A stretch of 30,427 nt of DNA from Pinguiococcus pyrenoidosus (GCA_019677205.1 JAAMXY010000313.1:1-30427), one strand, 5' to 3'. Shown: positions 17,854 through 29,976, counted from the first letter of the stretch. Made by a program: numbers and translations. Notes: a model not told the origin generated them from the letters alone.

Positions 17854-19710
17854 TCCGCCGCATCCCTGTGGCTAGCTCCAGCTTTGGGAAGCTTCGTCCG
17901 TCTTCATCTGAACGCCGCCTTCGAACCAGACTTGCCTTCTCTCACAAACCCTGAGGGAATTTCACGTTGCTCCCGTTGCTTCACTTAATTTCACTTCCTT
18001 CCGCTTCCCTTCACTCCGCTTCGCTTCGCTTCTGCAGGTGGATGCGTGCAAGTCCGGCTCGCATAAGCAATCCCCCGAAGGCGAAGGAGAGAAGTCTCGG
18101 GACTCGAGAAACAGGAAGAGCAGAACTTGACAGGGACCGGGAACACCGCGGATTCTCTTGGAGACACAAAGACTCGGATGGCGTCGAGCGCGTTTCATCC
18201 TTGTCTTTCGGCGGTGGTGCCGTCTCTTGGCCTTGACTCCGAACGGTCCGGAGTCTCTTCCCCGCTCCCCGGGGCTTTCGTATTGTGCAACAAGGACATC
18301 CTTAGTATCTCATGGCATAGGAACATCCGTGCGACCCGTTGTTCGGATGATGTACACCAGACCTGGTCCAAGGACGGTGCAACGGTATGGCCTTCTATGG
18401 CCGTCCGTGGAGATGAACGACAACGGATGGCCGAGCGCACTCCGCTGACTGGCTGACTCTTCCGATGAAGATGACGTCACTCCTTCCAAACCAGCACGCA
18501 ATTGGAGCGTCCCACGGAAGGAGATCCCGAAACCAATGGTGCGTGGAGAGGATCCGAAAGCTCCGCAGATTTGCTGTGCTACGCGATATCTATGCAGTCC
18601 AGATCCAACGCTCGACAAGGGCTCTGGAGAGTCTTGCTTGGTTGCTGCCTTTGGCCGCTGCTTCGCGGCCTGTATCTAGCAAGAGTTTCTGCCGTCAGGT
18701 GGTGTTTGCCTCTTCCTTTGTCGGGCCGCTGGACCGTTCCCGCGCAGAAGGAGCCATGGAGGTGCCTTCCGGCGCAGGACGCGACGAAGCAGTGACCAAG
18801 CCTCCTCTCCGGGCTACCGTTGCGCTGCTGGAACAAGTCGACCAGCAGCAGCTTCAGCGGCTTGCGGGGCAGATCGCCAGGTCGGTTCATGGCTGCTCTT
18901 CTGCTGCAAAAGTGGTCCTTCGGAGTTGCAACGCCTAGGGAGAAGCTGATCCTCGGATGCAGGCCGCTGCGCATTCCACGGCCCGAGGCCACCGAGGATA
19001 GAAGTATCGCGACCATCGTCCAGGGCGATGCCTCGGAGCCGATATCACAGGTCGACTTTAGAGAAGTTGACATCATCCAGCACCCAAAGGTCCGAAGACC
19101 GCTTCATCGTCCTCGTGCACCCGTCACCGAGCCGAGAAGCCACATCCTGCACTCCCCAAGGAAGAGGTAGAGAGCTCCATCCAGACTGGTGGCTACTTCC
19201 CGCTAGGCTCAACCCCTTGAGACGCAGGAGACGCTCGTTCGTGCTCGTCCATATCGTGGATCTGCAAGGCTGCTCTGGCCTCGTGGAGCACGAGGGAGAG
19301 CATGTAGCAGCAAAGCCCTTGGGTACGGCGCTCGTCAGACTTGCTCTCGCGAGTCTCTACCACTGTTTCGATGACCCGATTATTTTTGTCTGCTACGAAG
19401 GACGCCAGGCGTGGCGGCCTCGACGAATTGGACAAGCACTCCGCGCATTCGCCTTCTCCCTGCCAGCATTTTCGTCGCTTGTTCGCGGTCGACTGCGCGT
19501 CAAGATAGCCGCAAATGCGGTACAAGTTCAGGTACCCAGCCATCCTTGCTGTGGTGGAGAAGTCTCTTCTTCGATCGCTCACTGCCGCGTCTCAAGGGGG
19601 ATGCGTCAGCGGTGTCCAGCCTAGGAGCAACGGACATCGGAGGTTTCGGGGCCAGTCTGCAGGAGATCGCGCCTTCCTGGCTTGAAGCGCCCAAAGCCAA
19701 CCACAACGCG
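17854..19710. other. Divergent region between the two giant genes; possible 5' exons of the plus-strand gene
   Basis: This stretch should hold the promoters of both giants. A pyrimidine-rich TTCACTT/CTTCGCTT repeat-like tract at about 17972-18035 ends in CTGCAG. A plus-strand ATG at 18756 starts a protein-like segment (LLEQVDQQQLQRLAGQIAR) that ends at a GT near 18881 in phase 2. It can join a frame at about 18943-19168 (ATEDRSIATIVQGDASEPIS) by an acceptor ending CCTAG. The plus-strand frame that becomes the STAND giant is open from 19375 but has no ATG until 19711. A 129-codon minus-strand ORF at 19193-19582 overlaps this region. None of these is secure. Confidence 0.35.
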
Positions 19711-22700
19711 ATGGAGATGCAACCGCAGGACAACGTCGCGAGCATCGACGCTACGCCCAAAGACGCAGACGTGAGAAGGGAGAGGAGTAGCCACGCCGGG
19801 AAAAAAGGGGGGGAAAGAAGGCGCACGAAGGACATCCTCATTCCCATCCCGGTCGCACCAGCGTCCCTTTCTATCTGCGCAACATCGATTGGCGGCGACC
19901 ATTTCGAAGCGTCCGAGGCCAGCTCGCCAACCCAGCTGGCTACGACGATCGCCCTGGAGCAGGCGCTCGAGGGAGAACACTTCATCCCGGACTTCTTCCA
20001 CAACTACTTGCGTCTCTTGGAGGCCAAGTACCGACGCGGAGAGCTTCGTCGAGAGGTCGAGGACGCGTCAACATTGGCTAGGAAAGGACCGCAGATCTCT
20101 TTATGGAACTACGAGTTCCTGGATCTCCCTGCAGATCGCATCGTGCATAGTCTTGGCGGCGAAAGTATGGAGAAAGTGCGGTCTCGGCAGCCAGCGACCA
20201 AGCAGCAGCGCCCGCACCCGAGGCCCGCTGGCCCAGGGAGCGATGAATCCGGGGGAAACGCAGACGACACGGGTCTCACCGTCGTGCCTCGGCGAGAGGT
20301 CTCTGGTAGCAGCACTGAGGAGAGTCTTGCGCCGGCATACTTTGCGGACGAGGAGAAGTACTCTGCGCTCCTGCAACTGCCAAAGTCCGTTCAAGAGCTC
20401 GTCAGTCCGAGGGGAAGCGTCTATCTGGACAATCCGGAGAATGAGTTCGACGTTCTGGAGCTAAGCAACCAGCGCTTCACCCTACGCAGCGTCCATCCCG
20501 CCGGGCCTGGAGTTGAAGAGCTTGATCTGGACCAACTCCTCCGACGAGCTGTGCCATGGTGGCTCCAAGCAGGCCAGAGAGTCGCCTTTGCCTCGGGCCC
20601 GTCGGTGGAGAAGCAGGGCGTCATATCACGAGTGACCCGGTCCGAGGTTAGAGTGCGCATGGATGCCGCGAAAAACGAAGCGCACTCTTCTGAGGCACAA
20701 GCCGCTCGTGAGAAGCGCAACACGGGAGACTCGGCGGCTGAAGTCCGTCGGTTGTCTTCGATGGCAGCCAGAACGACCTTGAGACGCGTGCACCACGAGA
20801 CGCTGTGGGGCGTTGCTCCCGCTGTGAACGACATACCCGTCGGGATCGCGGTCCTACTGCCTCTGCAGCGGGAAGGCAAGGTAGTTCAAAGCGGAGATCC
20901 TCTGGTGGTGGAGACGCTGGACGGCGCTTGTGTTCGCATTTCTGCCGAGCAGCTGCTGGGCGTCGGGCCACTTGAGCCAGCCGCTGGCGACACCATACCC
21001 GATGAATCGGAGTCGGGCCCACGCCGCTGTTTGTCCGAGGAGGACGCTCTGGGCTTACCATGCAGCGATGAAACCGCGGCTCTCTCGGCAAGCCTGACGG
21101 ACCGTGTCTCTGCTGCCGATGATCTTGAAAGAGAGGCTCGCTCCGAAGGTGATGCACGGAAGAGCGCTGCGTGCATCACAGCACATGCAGAAGAGAAGGC
21201 CAAAGAAGACACGACGGCTTCTGCTCTGGCTAGCCATCATGGCGCGAGATCTTCTCTGGAGAACGACGGAGGCGCCGCCAGGGATGGAGTCGGCCCGTCT
21301 TTGCCAGACGCCGGGCGCCTATACAGGGAATCCGCAAGCGCGGGGGCAAGCGCCGCTCTCTCCCGACCATCTACCGGCTCGACCGACGTGAGTGCTGCCG
21401 AGGATCGCGACGTCGCCGTGAGTGTCGAAGAGCAAGGGCAGGCGGTGCATCTCCGATGGAAGGCCAAGAAAGGGGGCGACGCCACCTACCAAGTACAGGC
21501 CAAGTTCCATCGCCGCATTGGCACCGCCAGCCTTCAGGATTGCTTTGTCGTCAAGGAGCCGACCCTGGTCATTCGTGGGTACCCTGTGGGAATGCGGGTG
21601 GCTTTCGCCGTCACCTTCGTGTCGGAGGGCGCGGCAGGCACGCCGATGCTGTCGCAACCGGTAGACGTGGACGGCAATTTCCCCAGCCTCGAAAGCCCCG
21701 ATGAACTTGCGGCGCTTCTTCGGCTTTTCGGAATTGATGTAACCCAATGGCCAGACTCCGCATACCGCGTCAGCGAGCTCTTTCACATGACTCAAGACAA
21801 TGGCGTTACTCTAGCATGTCGAAGCGGGCAGATTTGCGCGTACGTTGAGCTGGTGAAGGCTTTCGTCACCAGGCAACAGCTCCAACCAGACGACTTTCTG
21901 GTCCACACATACCGGCAGCAGCAAGGGGTCGTCACGCCAGTCTGGGCAATTCCAAGGCGGGAACTCCGCCCTGGCCAAGACGCCGCACACATCGCCCAGC
22001 AACTCCTCACCGAAGTGTTTGAAGTCGATCCAGCCAGCGTTCTGGTCTACGGAACGCTATGCGAGACGGAGCGCCTTCCGACGATCGACGACGGATATGT
22101 CGGGATCGTTGGGGAACTGCGGGTCTGGCAAGCCTCCGCGGTCATTCGTGACTTTGAAGGCTTGCCGAAGGTAGTGCTCGGCAAGCTTGACGGCACTCGG
22201 TCCTTTACTGAGCTGTGGGAGTTCATGTCCAGGGAGACATACACGCGGCTTGCCCTTGATTGGAGCCACCGCCTTGCGACCCAGGGGCGATCTTTCGAAC
22301 CGCCTTCGTGGTCAGCATCTCCGGGGGGCTTCACCCAGCCACTCTGCGAGGCTTCGGTCGAGCAGGGAGCACCGGGATTACTTGCACGCGAAGCATACGG
22401 TCCGCCGCCAGTCGAAACGTTGGGCTCCACTGCTGCCTTCGGCGACAGAGCCAGCGACGCTGATGAGCTGGAGCAGATACTTGTCGGACTCTTTGGCGAA
22501 ACAAAAATCAGCCAGTACTCCATCGTCATGGGGCGTCTCTCTGAGCTTGCTCTGTTGAAAGTGAGCCCCGCTACCGACGTCGCAGAAGACGCGGAGGCCA
22601 AGGTGGTCGCCGTTTACCGCAAGGACATACACGAAGCACACCAGATCCAGGTGGAGTCAGCACCCTTAGTCCTATCCGACCGCGTCGTCGAGCTCGCCTC

Positions 22701-25700
22701 GGAGCGGGTCGAGCTTGGCAAGCTCGTTGCCGCGGAGATTCCGCCGACAAGGTGGGCGAGCGACGAGTCCTTTCAGATGAATCTTGGCTCACTGCAGCAG
22801 CGAATGTCTGCCGTATTCAACTCGGAGAAGCAGTGTAAAGGTTTTCTATCGCCTAGTGACGGCAACTTACGGGCCGGCCAAAGCGTATTTGACGTCTCGC
22901 TCGCAATCTACGGAGAGATGCTCCCCCGGCTCCTTGCGAGCCAGAAGGCGGACGCGGAGCGAATAAACATCGTGAGCGAGTATCGCCTTCGAAAGCTCGT
23001 GACAAGATGGCAGGAATGCGTCTCAGGCGCCGACGATCTTTCCTTCGTGAAGCTTCTGGAGCAGAAACTGACAAGGCCGGGCGCCTCGAAAGCATGGCTT
23101 AGGAAAGCGGGTCCTGCGCTAGACCTTGCCGCTGATCGTGTGCTGGTGGAGGGCGAGGGGAGCTTCTCCCTGCTCGACATTGGCAGTTTTCGCACAAGCG
23201 CACATGCGCTAAGATCTTACACGCACTTTTCTGTCTTCACGGTGCTCTTGGTCGTCAAGTTCCCTCTGTCTATCAGCGATGTCCAGGCGCTCGGATGCGA
23301 CCAGATCTGCCGCCACCTGCAGATCTCAGAGGAAGAGGCCGTCCAGCTTGCAATCCAGATTCACCAGAATCCGCAGCCTGACAAAGTGGATGATGCGATC
23401 CGGAGCCTTCATCTTGACGAAGAGGCAAGCGAGCGCTGTCGAACGCTCATACAATCGGACGAAGCGGTGGAACACTTCGAAGACGACTTCTTGCGCATCT
23501 TCATGAACGCGCACCTCGTGAGAGTGACGCAAGCAGCGAGTGCTTTGAAGCCTCGGAGCCCGAGATTGACGGTGCTCGAGAAGCTTCTGCGTCAGATCTC
23601 GCAGTTTGTCATCTTCTACGTGGACGCAGAATCAGACGACGCGGCCGAGTACAGCCTCTCAGTTCTACACTTTCTCCTTCGCGTAGCGCAGGACGCAGCA
23701 GATGACAAAAGAAAGGGAAGCTTCGTTCGAAAAGCGGCTAGCATCTTCGCGCGCAAGCTTCTGCTCGACATCTCGACTCCGTTCTCGTCACGCGTACTTT
23801 CGACAAGTCAGCGTCGGTTCGGGAGAGGAGCTGCATTTGGCGAGTCGAGGCTTCGTCTCTTCGACTCACAGATCGCCAAGGAGCGTCTGCTGCTGAAGAT
23901 GAAGTTACTCACTTCCAGTCGCACGACCGATATCGGCTTCGAAAGGGCGCCGCTTGACATCACGTCTCTGGAAATATACGTGAAGGAGATATCTGGCGTA
24001 CGATGGCACAGGGCCTCATCTGCCTATGCGGAAGCCGACCACGATTGCCTCGCGAACAGTCACGTCCTTTTCGCGTCTCGCGATCTCGACGATCAAAGCG
24101 ATCAACGAAGCCTGGGTCTCGCGGAAGCCTTCTCCAAGGCAGCTCGCGCCGACGACCAAGCGCATCTCTACATCTGCGGACCTCCGGGATGCGGCAAGTC
24201 GGTGGTCGTTCAGGACTGCATCTTGAAGCTGCTGAGCTCGAAGAGCGACAACCAAGTGGAGCTCATCCCGTACGTAATGGATCCCTTTGTTCTGCGGTCG
24301 CTGCTGCTAAAGAGGAAAGGGACCTCGGAGAGCTTCGTAGAGGTTGTCAAAGAGCACATTGATCTCTGCGAAGCGGCGCAACCAAGTAGAATGGTTCTGC
24401 TGTCGGAGCTGTTTGCCATGCGCCGCTTGGTACTCGTGGTGGACAAAGTAGACTCGCTCGGGCCGGCGTATCCATCTGCGCTCAAAATGATAGCCTCGCT
24501 AGCCGCGGTGTACCCATTCTTGATCTGCGTCTCGAGGCAGCTGCCAGTAGGGGGGCCGGCGGGGCTTCGGGCGTTTCGCTACTACACGCCGGCCGTGTCC
24601 ACTTCACATGACGTCGCGGCAGTCCTCGACGCCGTAAGTCGCAAGACCGACCTCCATCTGGCCGAGTTGATGTCCATTCGGGAGATGCTGATAACCGTGT
24701 GCCGCGTGAGCAGCCGATTTGGAATCGACCTCTTCGACTATCCCTTGGCCACGGGGTATCTGTGCTCGAGAGCCTCCGTCCAAGTGGCGCGCCAGATGAC
24801 AGGGAATGACCAGGCCGCAGGTGCTTCAGCTGACGATTCGCTGCTAAGCAATGCTGGGAGGTTGTTGAGCAGCTTCATGGAGCTTTGGACAGCGGCCCTC
24901 GCGTGTCGGCAAGTCTCTAGCTACCCAGAGAAGCCAAAGCAAGGAGAAGAACTCACCGAACCAGAATCCGACGAGGAAAGGACGCTGACGTTCGTAAGCG
25001 CGATCGCGGTAGACATGCAGATGCAAAGCTGCTGGCACATGTCTGCGGAGCATTTCGTGGAGAGAGCTAGAGCGAAAGGCGTCGACGTTGGTCTCGTGGC
25101 TCCCGGCCTCTCACTGGAGAAGCCGGTGGCAGGTACGGAGCCCCCGACAATGTTTCACAACGATTGTCACCACGCTTTCGTCGCTACGACGACTGTGGCG
25201 GCAAACAGGGACGACAAGTCGTCGAAGACCAAGGCGAGTCTGGTAGTCCAGTTCACCCATCCGATGCTACAGAAGTACTTTTGTGCCAGAGCGCTGCGGT
25301 ATCAGATTTTGCACCGCATTGCTGGCCGAGACCCTGCGGAACGAGTCCGCGCCTGTGTCATCGTGTTGTCAAGCTTGCCGCAAAATGCGTTCGTCGACCC
25401 TGCTTGGCGAGCGGTCCTGGTCTTCCTGGTGCTGCCGGGTCCAAGCTGGCTCAGCGCACAGGTATGCAATAGCATGCTTCAGCAGGAGACGCCAGACAGA
25501 AGTGCAGTCGTCTTGGGCTTGCAACTCGCCGAGCTAAGTGGCGTCCGCGCCAGCGTGAAGGCGCCGGCAATCAGAGATGTAATGAGCTTTGCAGACCTCC
25601 TGACACACGTCAGCTCTAGCGTGCGACTTCACGCACTCCAGGAGCTTCTGTACAGCAACATCAATGCTCGCTATGTCGTAGAGCTGCTACTGGATGTGTT

Positions 25701-28700
25701 GAGAAACAGGAAGAAGGCGTGGTACTCGCGCGGGGCGGCGCTCTTCGCATTGAGGGAGCTGCGGCTGTTCTTGCAACCCTTCATGGTGCCGCAAGTCATC
25801 AAGGAGAACGAGCTGAGGACCGCCTACACCTCCGTCCTTACGAAGATTGCCTCGTCGAACAAGGAGGACCACGTCGTCAAGTGCGCCGCCTTCGAGCTCG
25901 TCCAGTCCAGTAGCCCCGACGACCAGGAGGGGATCATGGACGCCCTGTGCCAAGTACTGCAGACACAGCCGATCGAGTCGCTCGAAGGCGCCATCCGCAT
26001 CATGAGCACCATGTGTATCCGAAGCATCGGGTTCCTCTCGCTGCTGGTATCCTGTCTGGCGAGTGACGCGCTGAGAGCCAGCGCTAAGGCGGCACTGCTT
26101 CGCTTCACCACTATGCGGTCGTTTGAGGACCGCTCCACATCAGCATCCTCGCCAGCAAGCCACGGACGCAGTCGTCGACGACAGGCAACACGCCGCCAAG
26201 CGGCCCGGCTGCCGGAGGAAGTCGTGGACTGCCTTCTCGCGCTCCTTCGCCCGCGGTGCTCCTTGGAAGTGCGCAAGGCGGCGGCGGAGGTCCTGAGCAA
26301 TTGCCATGCCGGGGAAAGGGTGGTGGCCGCGATCCTTCTAGACATGACCAGAGCGTACCCCAAACTCTCCAAAGAGCTGCCAGAGCCCCAAAGCCCCCGT
26401 GCGTGGAATGCAAGGCCGGCGTTCCAAGAAGAACGCGACGCTGCCCAGGAAGGCAACCCGAAGTGGCTCTTAGCGACAGCCTTAGAGCCCTATGAGCTTG
26501 CTGCTTCCTTGAGATTTCCCAGTGCGGAAATTCTCTTGATGCTATCGGATCGACTTGCTGATGGCACGCCGATCCTACGTCGCGGGCTCCTCCATCTCCT
26601 GAACGTCGGGTCCGACTCGGTCGCGAGGCATGTGCATGGAAAGAACGGCGTCGAAGCTCTCGTTGCATCCGTTCTGCTTTGCCTGGATGATGAGGATCCC
26701 AAGACGTGCGGACTTGCGGCCGAGCTATGCGGCCGCCTGGGCTTTGCATGCTTGGAAGGCGCGGCGGAGTCGCTCTTCCAGCAACTCGTCAGCAACAGGC
26801 AAGCACATGTTCGAGGATTCCTTGCTCGCGCGTTGCTGCTGAACTTCGAGGGAAAGGCTCCCCACCATGCAGCGGCTCTCGCTTGTCTCAACAACATATT
26901 GACGGGCGAGAGAGAAGACGTCTGCCTGGCGATTCTCGACGCCGTCGACGATCTCGTAGATGTGATTGCTGTGAGCAATTTCGACGTCCTGTCGTCTGGC
27001 ATCAAGCGCTGCTTGGACTTGCAGTGCAGCAACGCGCTATGCGCCAAGATGCTTGAGCTCCTCTTGGATCGTTGCTTGCGACCGGAGCTGCTGGGGTACC
27101 GGTACATTTACGGCGCCTGCTGGGGCGTCTTTGTCTACGAAGGCGCCCTCCGGCCTCAGGTGCGGCTCATGGCGGGCAAGTTCCTGATCCAGTGGCACAC
27201 GCTTCAAGGCACTGCTCCGCATGAGATCGTCTACCAGATCAATGCGGATCTTCTCTCTTGTCGAGATCTGTTTCAGAAAGAGACGACCGATGGCTCTGCG
27301 ATCCCCGAGGCGAGCAAGGGAAGGGCTCTCGTTTCACTGCAGCTCGTAGAGCACCTGCCGGTCACGTTCTGGACGAACGAGTTGAGGCCATCGCGAATGC
27401 TCGAGCGTATCGACAAGGCGATGAGCCCCGACGTGCTGGCCAGCGGTCTACGGGCGCTGCGCTGCTGCATCCAGCCCCCCAACGACGCCTCCGTCTTGAA
27501 ATCCACCATCGGGGAGGATAAGCTCATGAGCCTGGCCTCCGAAGTGTTGTCGGGGGAGCTGGACACGAGCTCGGAAGTGAGGGACGCATTCATGGCTCTT
27601 CTCCAGGACATCATCGTCTACTGTCCGCACATCTCCGCCACGGATACCTTGCAAGTCCTGCTTGAGGAGCTTAGCACCTCCGACGACACATTGGCATGGG
27701 CCATCGGTGCATTGAGCTGCGTGGACGACGGCCGAGACGCCATTGCCGACTTCTTGGAGGACGCCCATGATGGTGCGACAACTGCCAAGAAGTGCGTCCT
27801 CGTGCTAAACGCTTGCGCAGACGCTGGCGTGGCCTCCCGACTTACGACTGCGGTGCTGACGATCACGAAAGACCTTCTCATCGACATGGACGTCAAGCAC
27901 GTCGTATCGCCACTGCTGGCACTTCGACATGTCAAGTCGTCGCCAGAACTACTGGAGCAAGTGGCCGACTCGCTGGGTTACCTCCTCGACCGCCTTCCCC
28001 TCTCTTCAAGATTTATCAAGGCACACGTCGGCGTTTGTCGCGTCCTGCGCGGTGTCAGAGTACTGAGCAAGAAGCTGACTTCCATCCTGCTGGGGTACTT
28101 GAAGACTGAGGAGCACAGGGAGCTCTACGTTGCAGCCTGCGATGTGCTGATGGCGAACACAGATGCCGCCCTCAGCGCGCTGCCTCTGCTGGTGGCCGGG
28201 CTAGAAAATCTACGGCTGGAGAAGCCCTGGCGGAGGTACCTCTTGCTCAAGCTGCTGAGCTTCACGGCGAGAGAGGACACGGCGGCGCTCGGCCTCCTTG
28301 AGTTGGCCGAGCACAAGGCCGTGGGACCCTTCGCTGTTCATGGCATTCTTGAGTACGTAAGCTTCAAAAAGGACAGCTGCAGGCCGCTGCTGTGGCGAGC
28401 ACCGAGCGAGTGGCAGTCGCATCTGCAGCGCGTCGCGCAAGAGGCGCCGACGAAGTCCGGCGCGCACTACATTGATCAGCAGATAGCGTACATAGATGTG
28501 GCACCTTCCGAAGCTGATACCGACACAGGCAGCAGCAGCCGGCTTCGTCGCGATCTCCTCCAGGTGCTCCAAGAGGAGTTCGCCGAGAGCATTGCAAGCG
28601 AGGCCGATGAAGGGGAAGTGAGCGGAAAGGCGGTATCTTCCCCTGCCGAACGTCCCCTTCAGGGAGACCAAGATGACCGCGTGGGACGAGGCACGGGCAG

Positions 28701-29786
28701 GAAAGCTGATGCGCACAGAGTGCTCAGCGTGCGAGAGGAGGACATGAATGCCTTTGACACCATAGGGAAGGCGCTCGAGGAGGCAGCGGACGGCGACGAA
28801 ATTTGGATATACCCGAGAAGGGACAGCAGAGGAGGCAGTATACCGTACCGCGAGATGCTGAATATCCAGAAGTGCGTTGCCATCAAGGGAATCGACGTCG
28901 GCGACATGAAGCCATCTCTGGAGTTTCCCAGTAGGGAGACAAATCTGTGGGAGAAGAAGACGATGCCATTGATCAGAGTGTGCGCCCTAGGAGTGTCCCT
29001 TACCAATCTCAACATCGTTGACGCGCGAGAAGAACAAGGCACGGGAGACGAGGGTGGCCTGCCATTCGAGACTCTACCTGGCACTAGCTCAGTCGACGTG
29101 CAGTTCGGGACGCTGGATCTCTACCAGGTATGACAATGGAAAGGTCTACACACTCACACACGACGCGGGAAAAGGAAGGGTCAGGGACTGACGAAGCTGC
29201 GCACACCTTCGCAGGCGAGCATTCGATCGGAGCTCTGTTCCTGCATCCGATCGGGCTTCGCTACCCGCCTCACTCTCCGAGCTGTGACGATTCGGTACAC
29301 CCCCAACACTGGACTGGACATCAGCGGTAGGAGAGGTCCCCTCCAGAGGCTTTTCAAAGCACCTGGATCACGTCTCAAGCTGTCTGCTCTACAACTTCAG
29401 GACGCGGATGCACGGCGAGCATCAAGGACACGCTGCTCCAGCGGTGTGATGGGGAGGCTGTGAGGGTCAGCGGTGGGGCCGTCGTGGATGTCGCGGAGTG
29501 CAAGATTCTCCAGTGCGGGATCGGCATCGATGCTCGGGGGCCCACAACCGAATTGACGCTCACCAACAACGCCTTTCAGCGGCTTCAAGGGCCCGCAATG
29601 AAGCTCGAAGAGCAGGTCTTCCACGAAGATATCAACATGAGTAGCGCTGAGAAGCCAAACTTACCCCTGAGAATCGACTCCCGACTGAATACTGTACGAA
29701 AACCCAAAAGCATTGCCGACACTGCGCAGCGAGCAACACTCCGAAGCAGCAAGCTGTCGGACGCCTTCTTGGAATCGCTCAATTGA
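19711..29786 (+). CDS. Giant NACHT/STAND-type NTPase with FN3-like, HEAT-like and C-terminal beta-helix domains
   Basis: Exons are 19711-29127, 29215-29326 and 29401-29786 (introns 87 and 74 nt, phases 0 and 1), about 3304 residues. Domain order, numbering from the ATG at 19711: SH3-like or charged N-terminal segments; an FN3-like domain (569-653; VHLRWKAK ... YQVQAKF ... AFAVTFVSEG); a degenerate Nudix-like segment (about 710-810; VWAIPRRELRPGQDAAHIAQ); helical regions; a P-loop NTPase with Walker A GPPGCGKS (24178-24201) and Walker B RLVLVVDKVDSLG (near 24424-24462); the NACHT-associated FTHPMLQKYFCARAL motif (near 25251-25297); a HEAT-like helical array (about 1957-2900); and a parallel beta-helix starting ALEEAADGDEIWIYPRR and continuing through both small exons. 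STAND NTPases act as ligand-triggered oligomerising switches, and HEAT arrays usually bind partners. The acidic Glu after the Walker B Asp pair is replaced by Ser. The true start may lie in an upstream exon. The overall function is not known. Confidence 0.87.
29128..29214 (+). other. Intron in the STAND giant gene (first of two)
   Basis: Donor GTATGA follows CTCTACCAG and the acceptor is CCTTCGCAG; it is phase 0 and 87 nt long. Reading through would end the protein at the TGA at 29131-29133. Removing it continues the beta-helix as LDLYQ-ASIRSEL. Confidence 0.75.
29327..29400 (+). other. Intron in the STAND giant gene (second of two)
   Basis: Donor GTAGGA and acceptor CAACTTCAG, 74 nt, phase 1. 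The split codon forms a glycine, giving GLDISG-RGCTASIKD, which is consistent with beta-helix coils on both sides. Confidence 0.75.
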
Positions 29787-29976
29787 TCCCAAGTGCAGTT
29801 TGCAGAAGGGCGTGCTTTTGAAGGTCGCCATAGAGCTCTCCAGCAGGAACGCTATGCAGATGAGGAGGCACCATCTCTTTAATGGGGAGAACTCCAGCGG
29901 GTCCTGGTGACTTGCGCGACGGGTTGTCGGACGTCGAGGCCGCTCGCGGAGCGACGACTAACTTGAAGAGAAGTGG
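29787..29976. other. Short downstream flank of the STAND giant gene
   Basis: This presumably holds the 3' UTR and transcript end of the STAND gene. I see no AATAAA and no RNA gene. Confidence 0.4.

Larger units (their letters stand above)
28740..29640 (+). other. Parallel beta-helix (pectin-lyase-like) domain, completed by splicing
   Basis: The opening 'ADGDEIWIYP ... LNIQKCVAIKG' has the classic first-coil pattern of FBX11/SHCBP1-type right-handed beta-helices. Later coils read LTNLNIVDA, FATRLTLRAVTIRYTPNTGLDISG (29255-29329 with the splice), CTASIKDTLLQRCDGEAVRV and VVDVAECKILQCGIGIDARG. The last two coils lie in the third exon and are out of frame with the main ORF until introns 29128-29214 and 29327-29400 are removed; both joins keep phase. 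Confidence 0.8.

Noticed and set aside
19411-19413. GTG as the start of the STAND giant
   Set aside because: Non-AUG starts are rare in nuclear genes. The first ATG in frame is 19711, and upstream spliced exons are a better explanation for the open frame before it.
19771-19830. Possible 60-nt intron (GTGAGA...ACGAAG) in the STAND giant N-terminus
   Set aside because: It is purine-rich and in frame either way; no homology decides, so it was left as coding.
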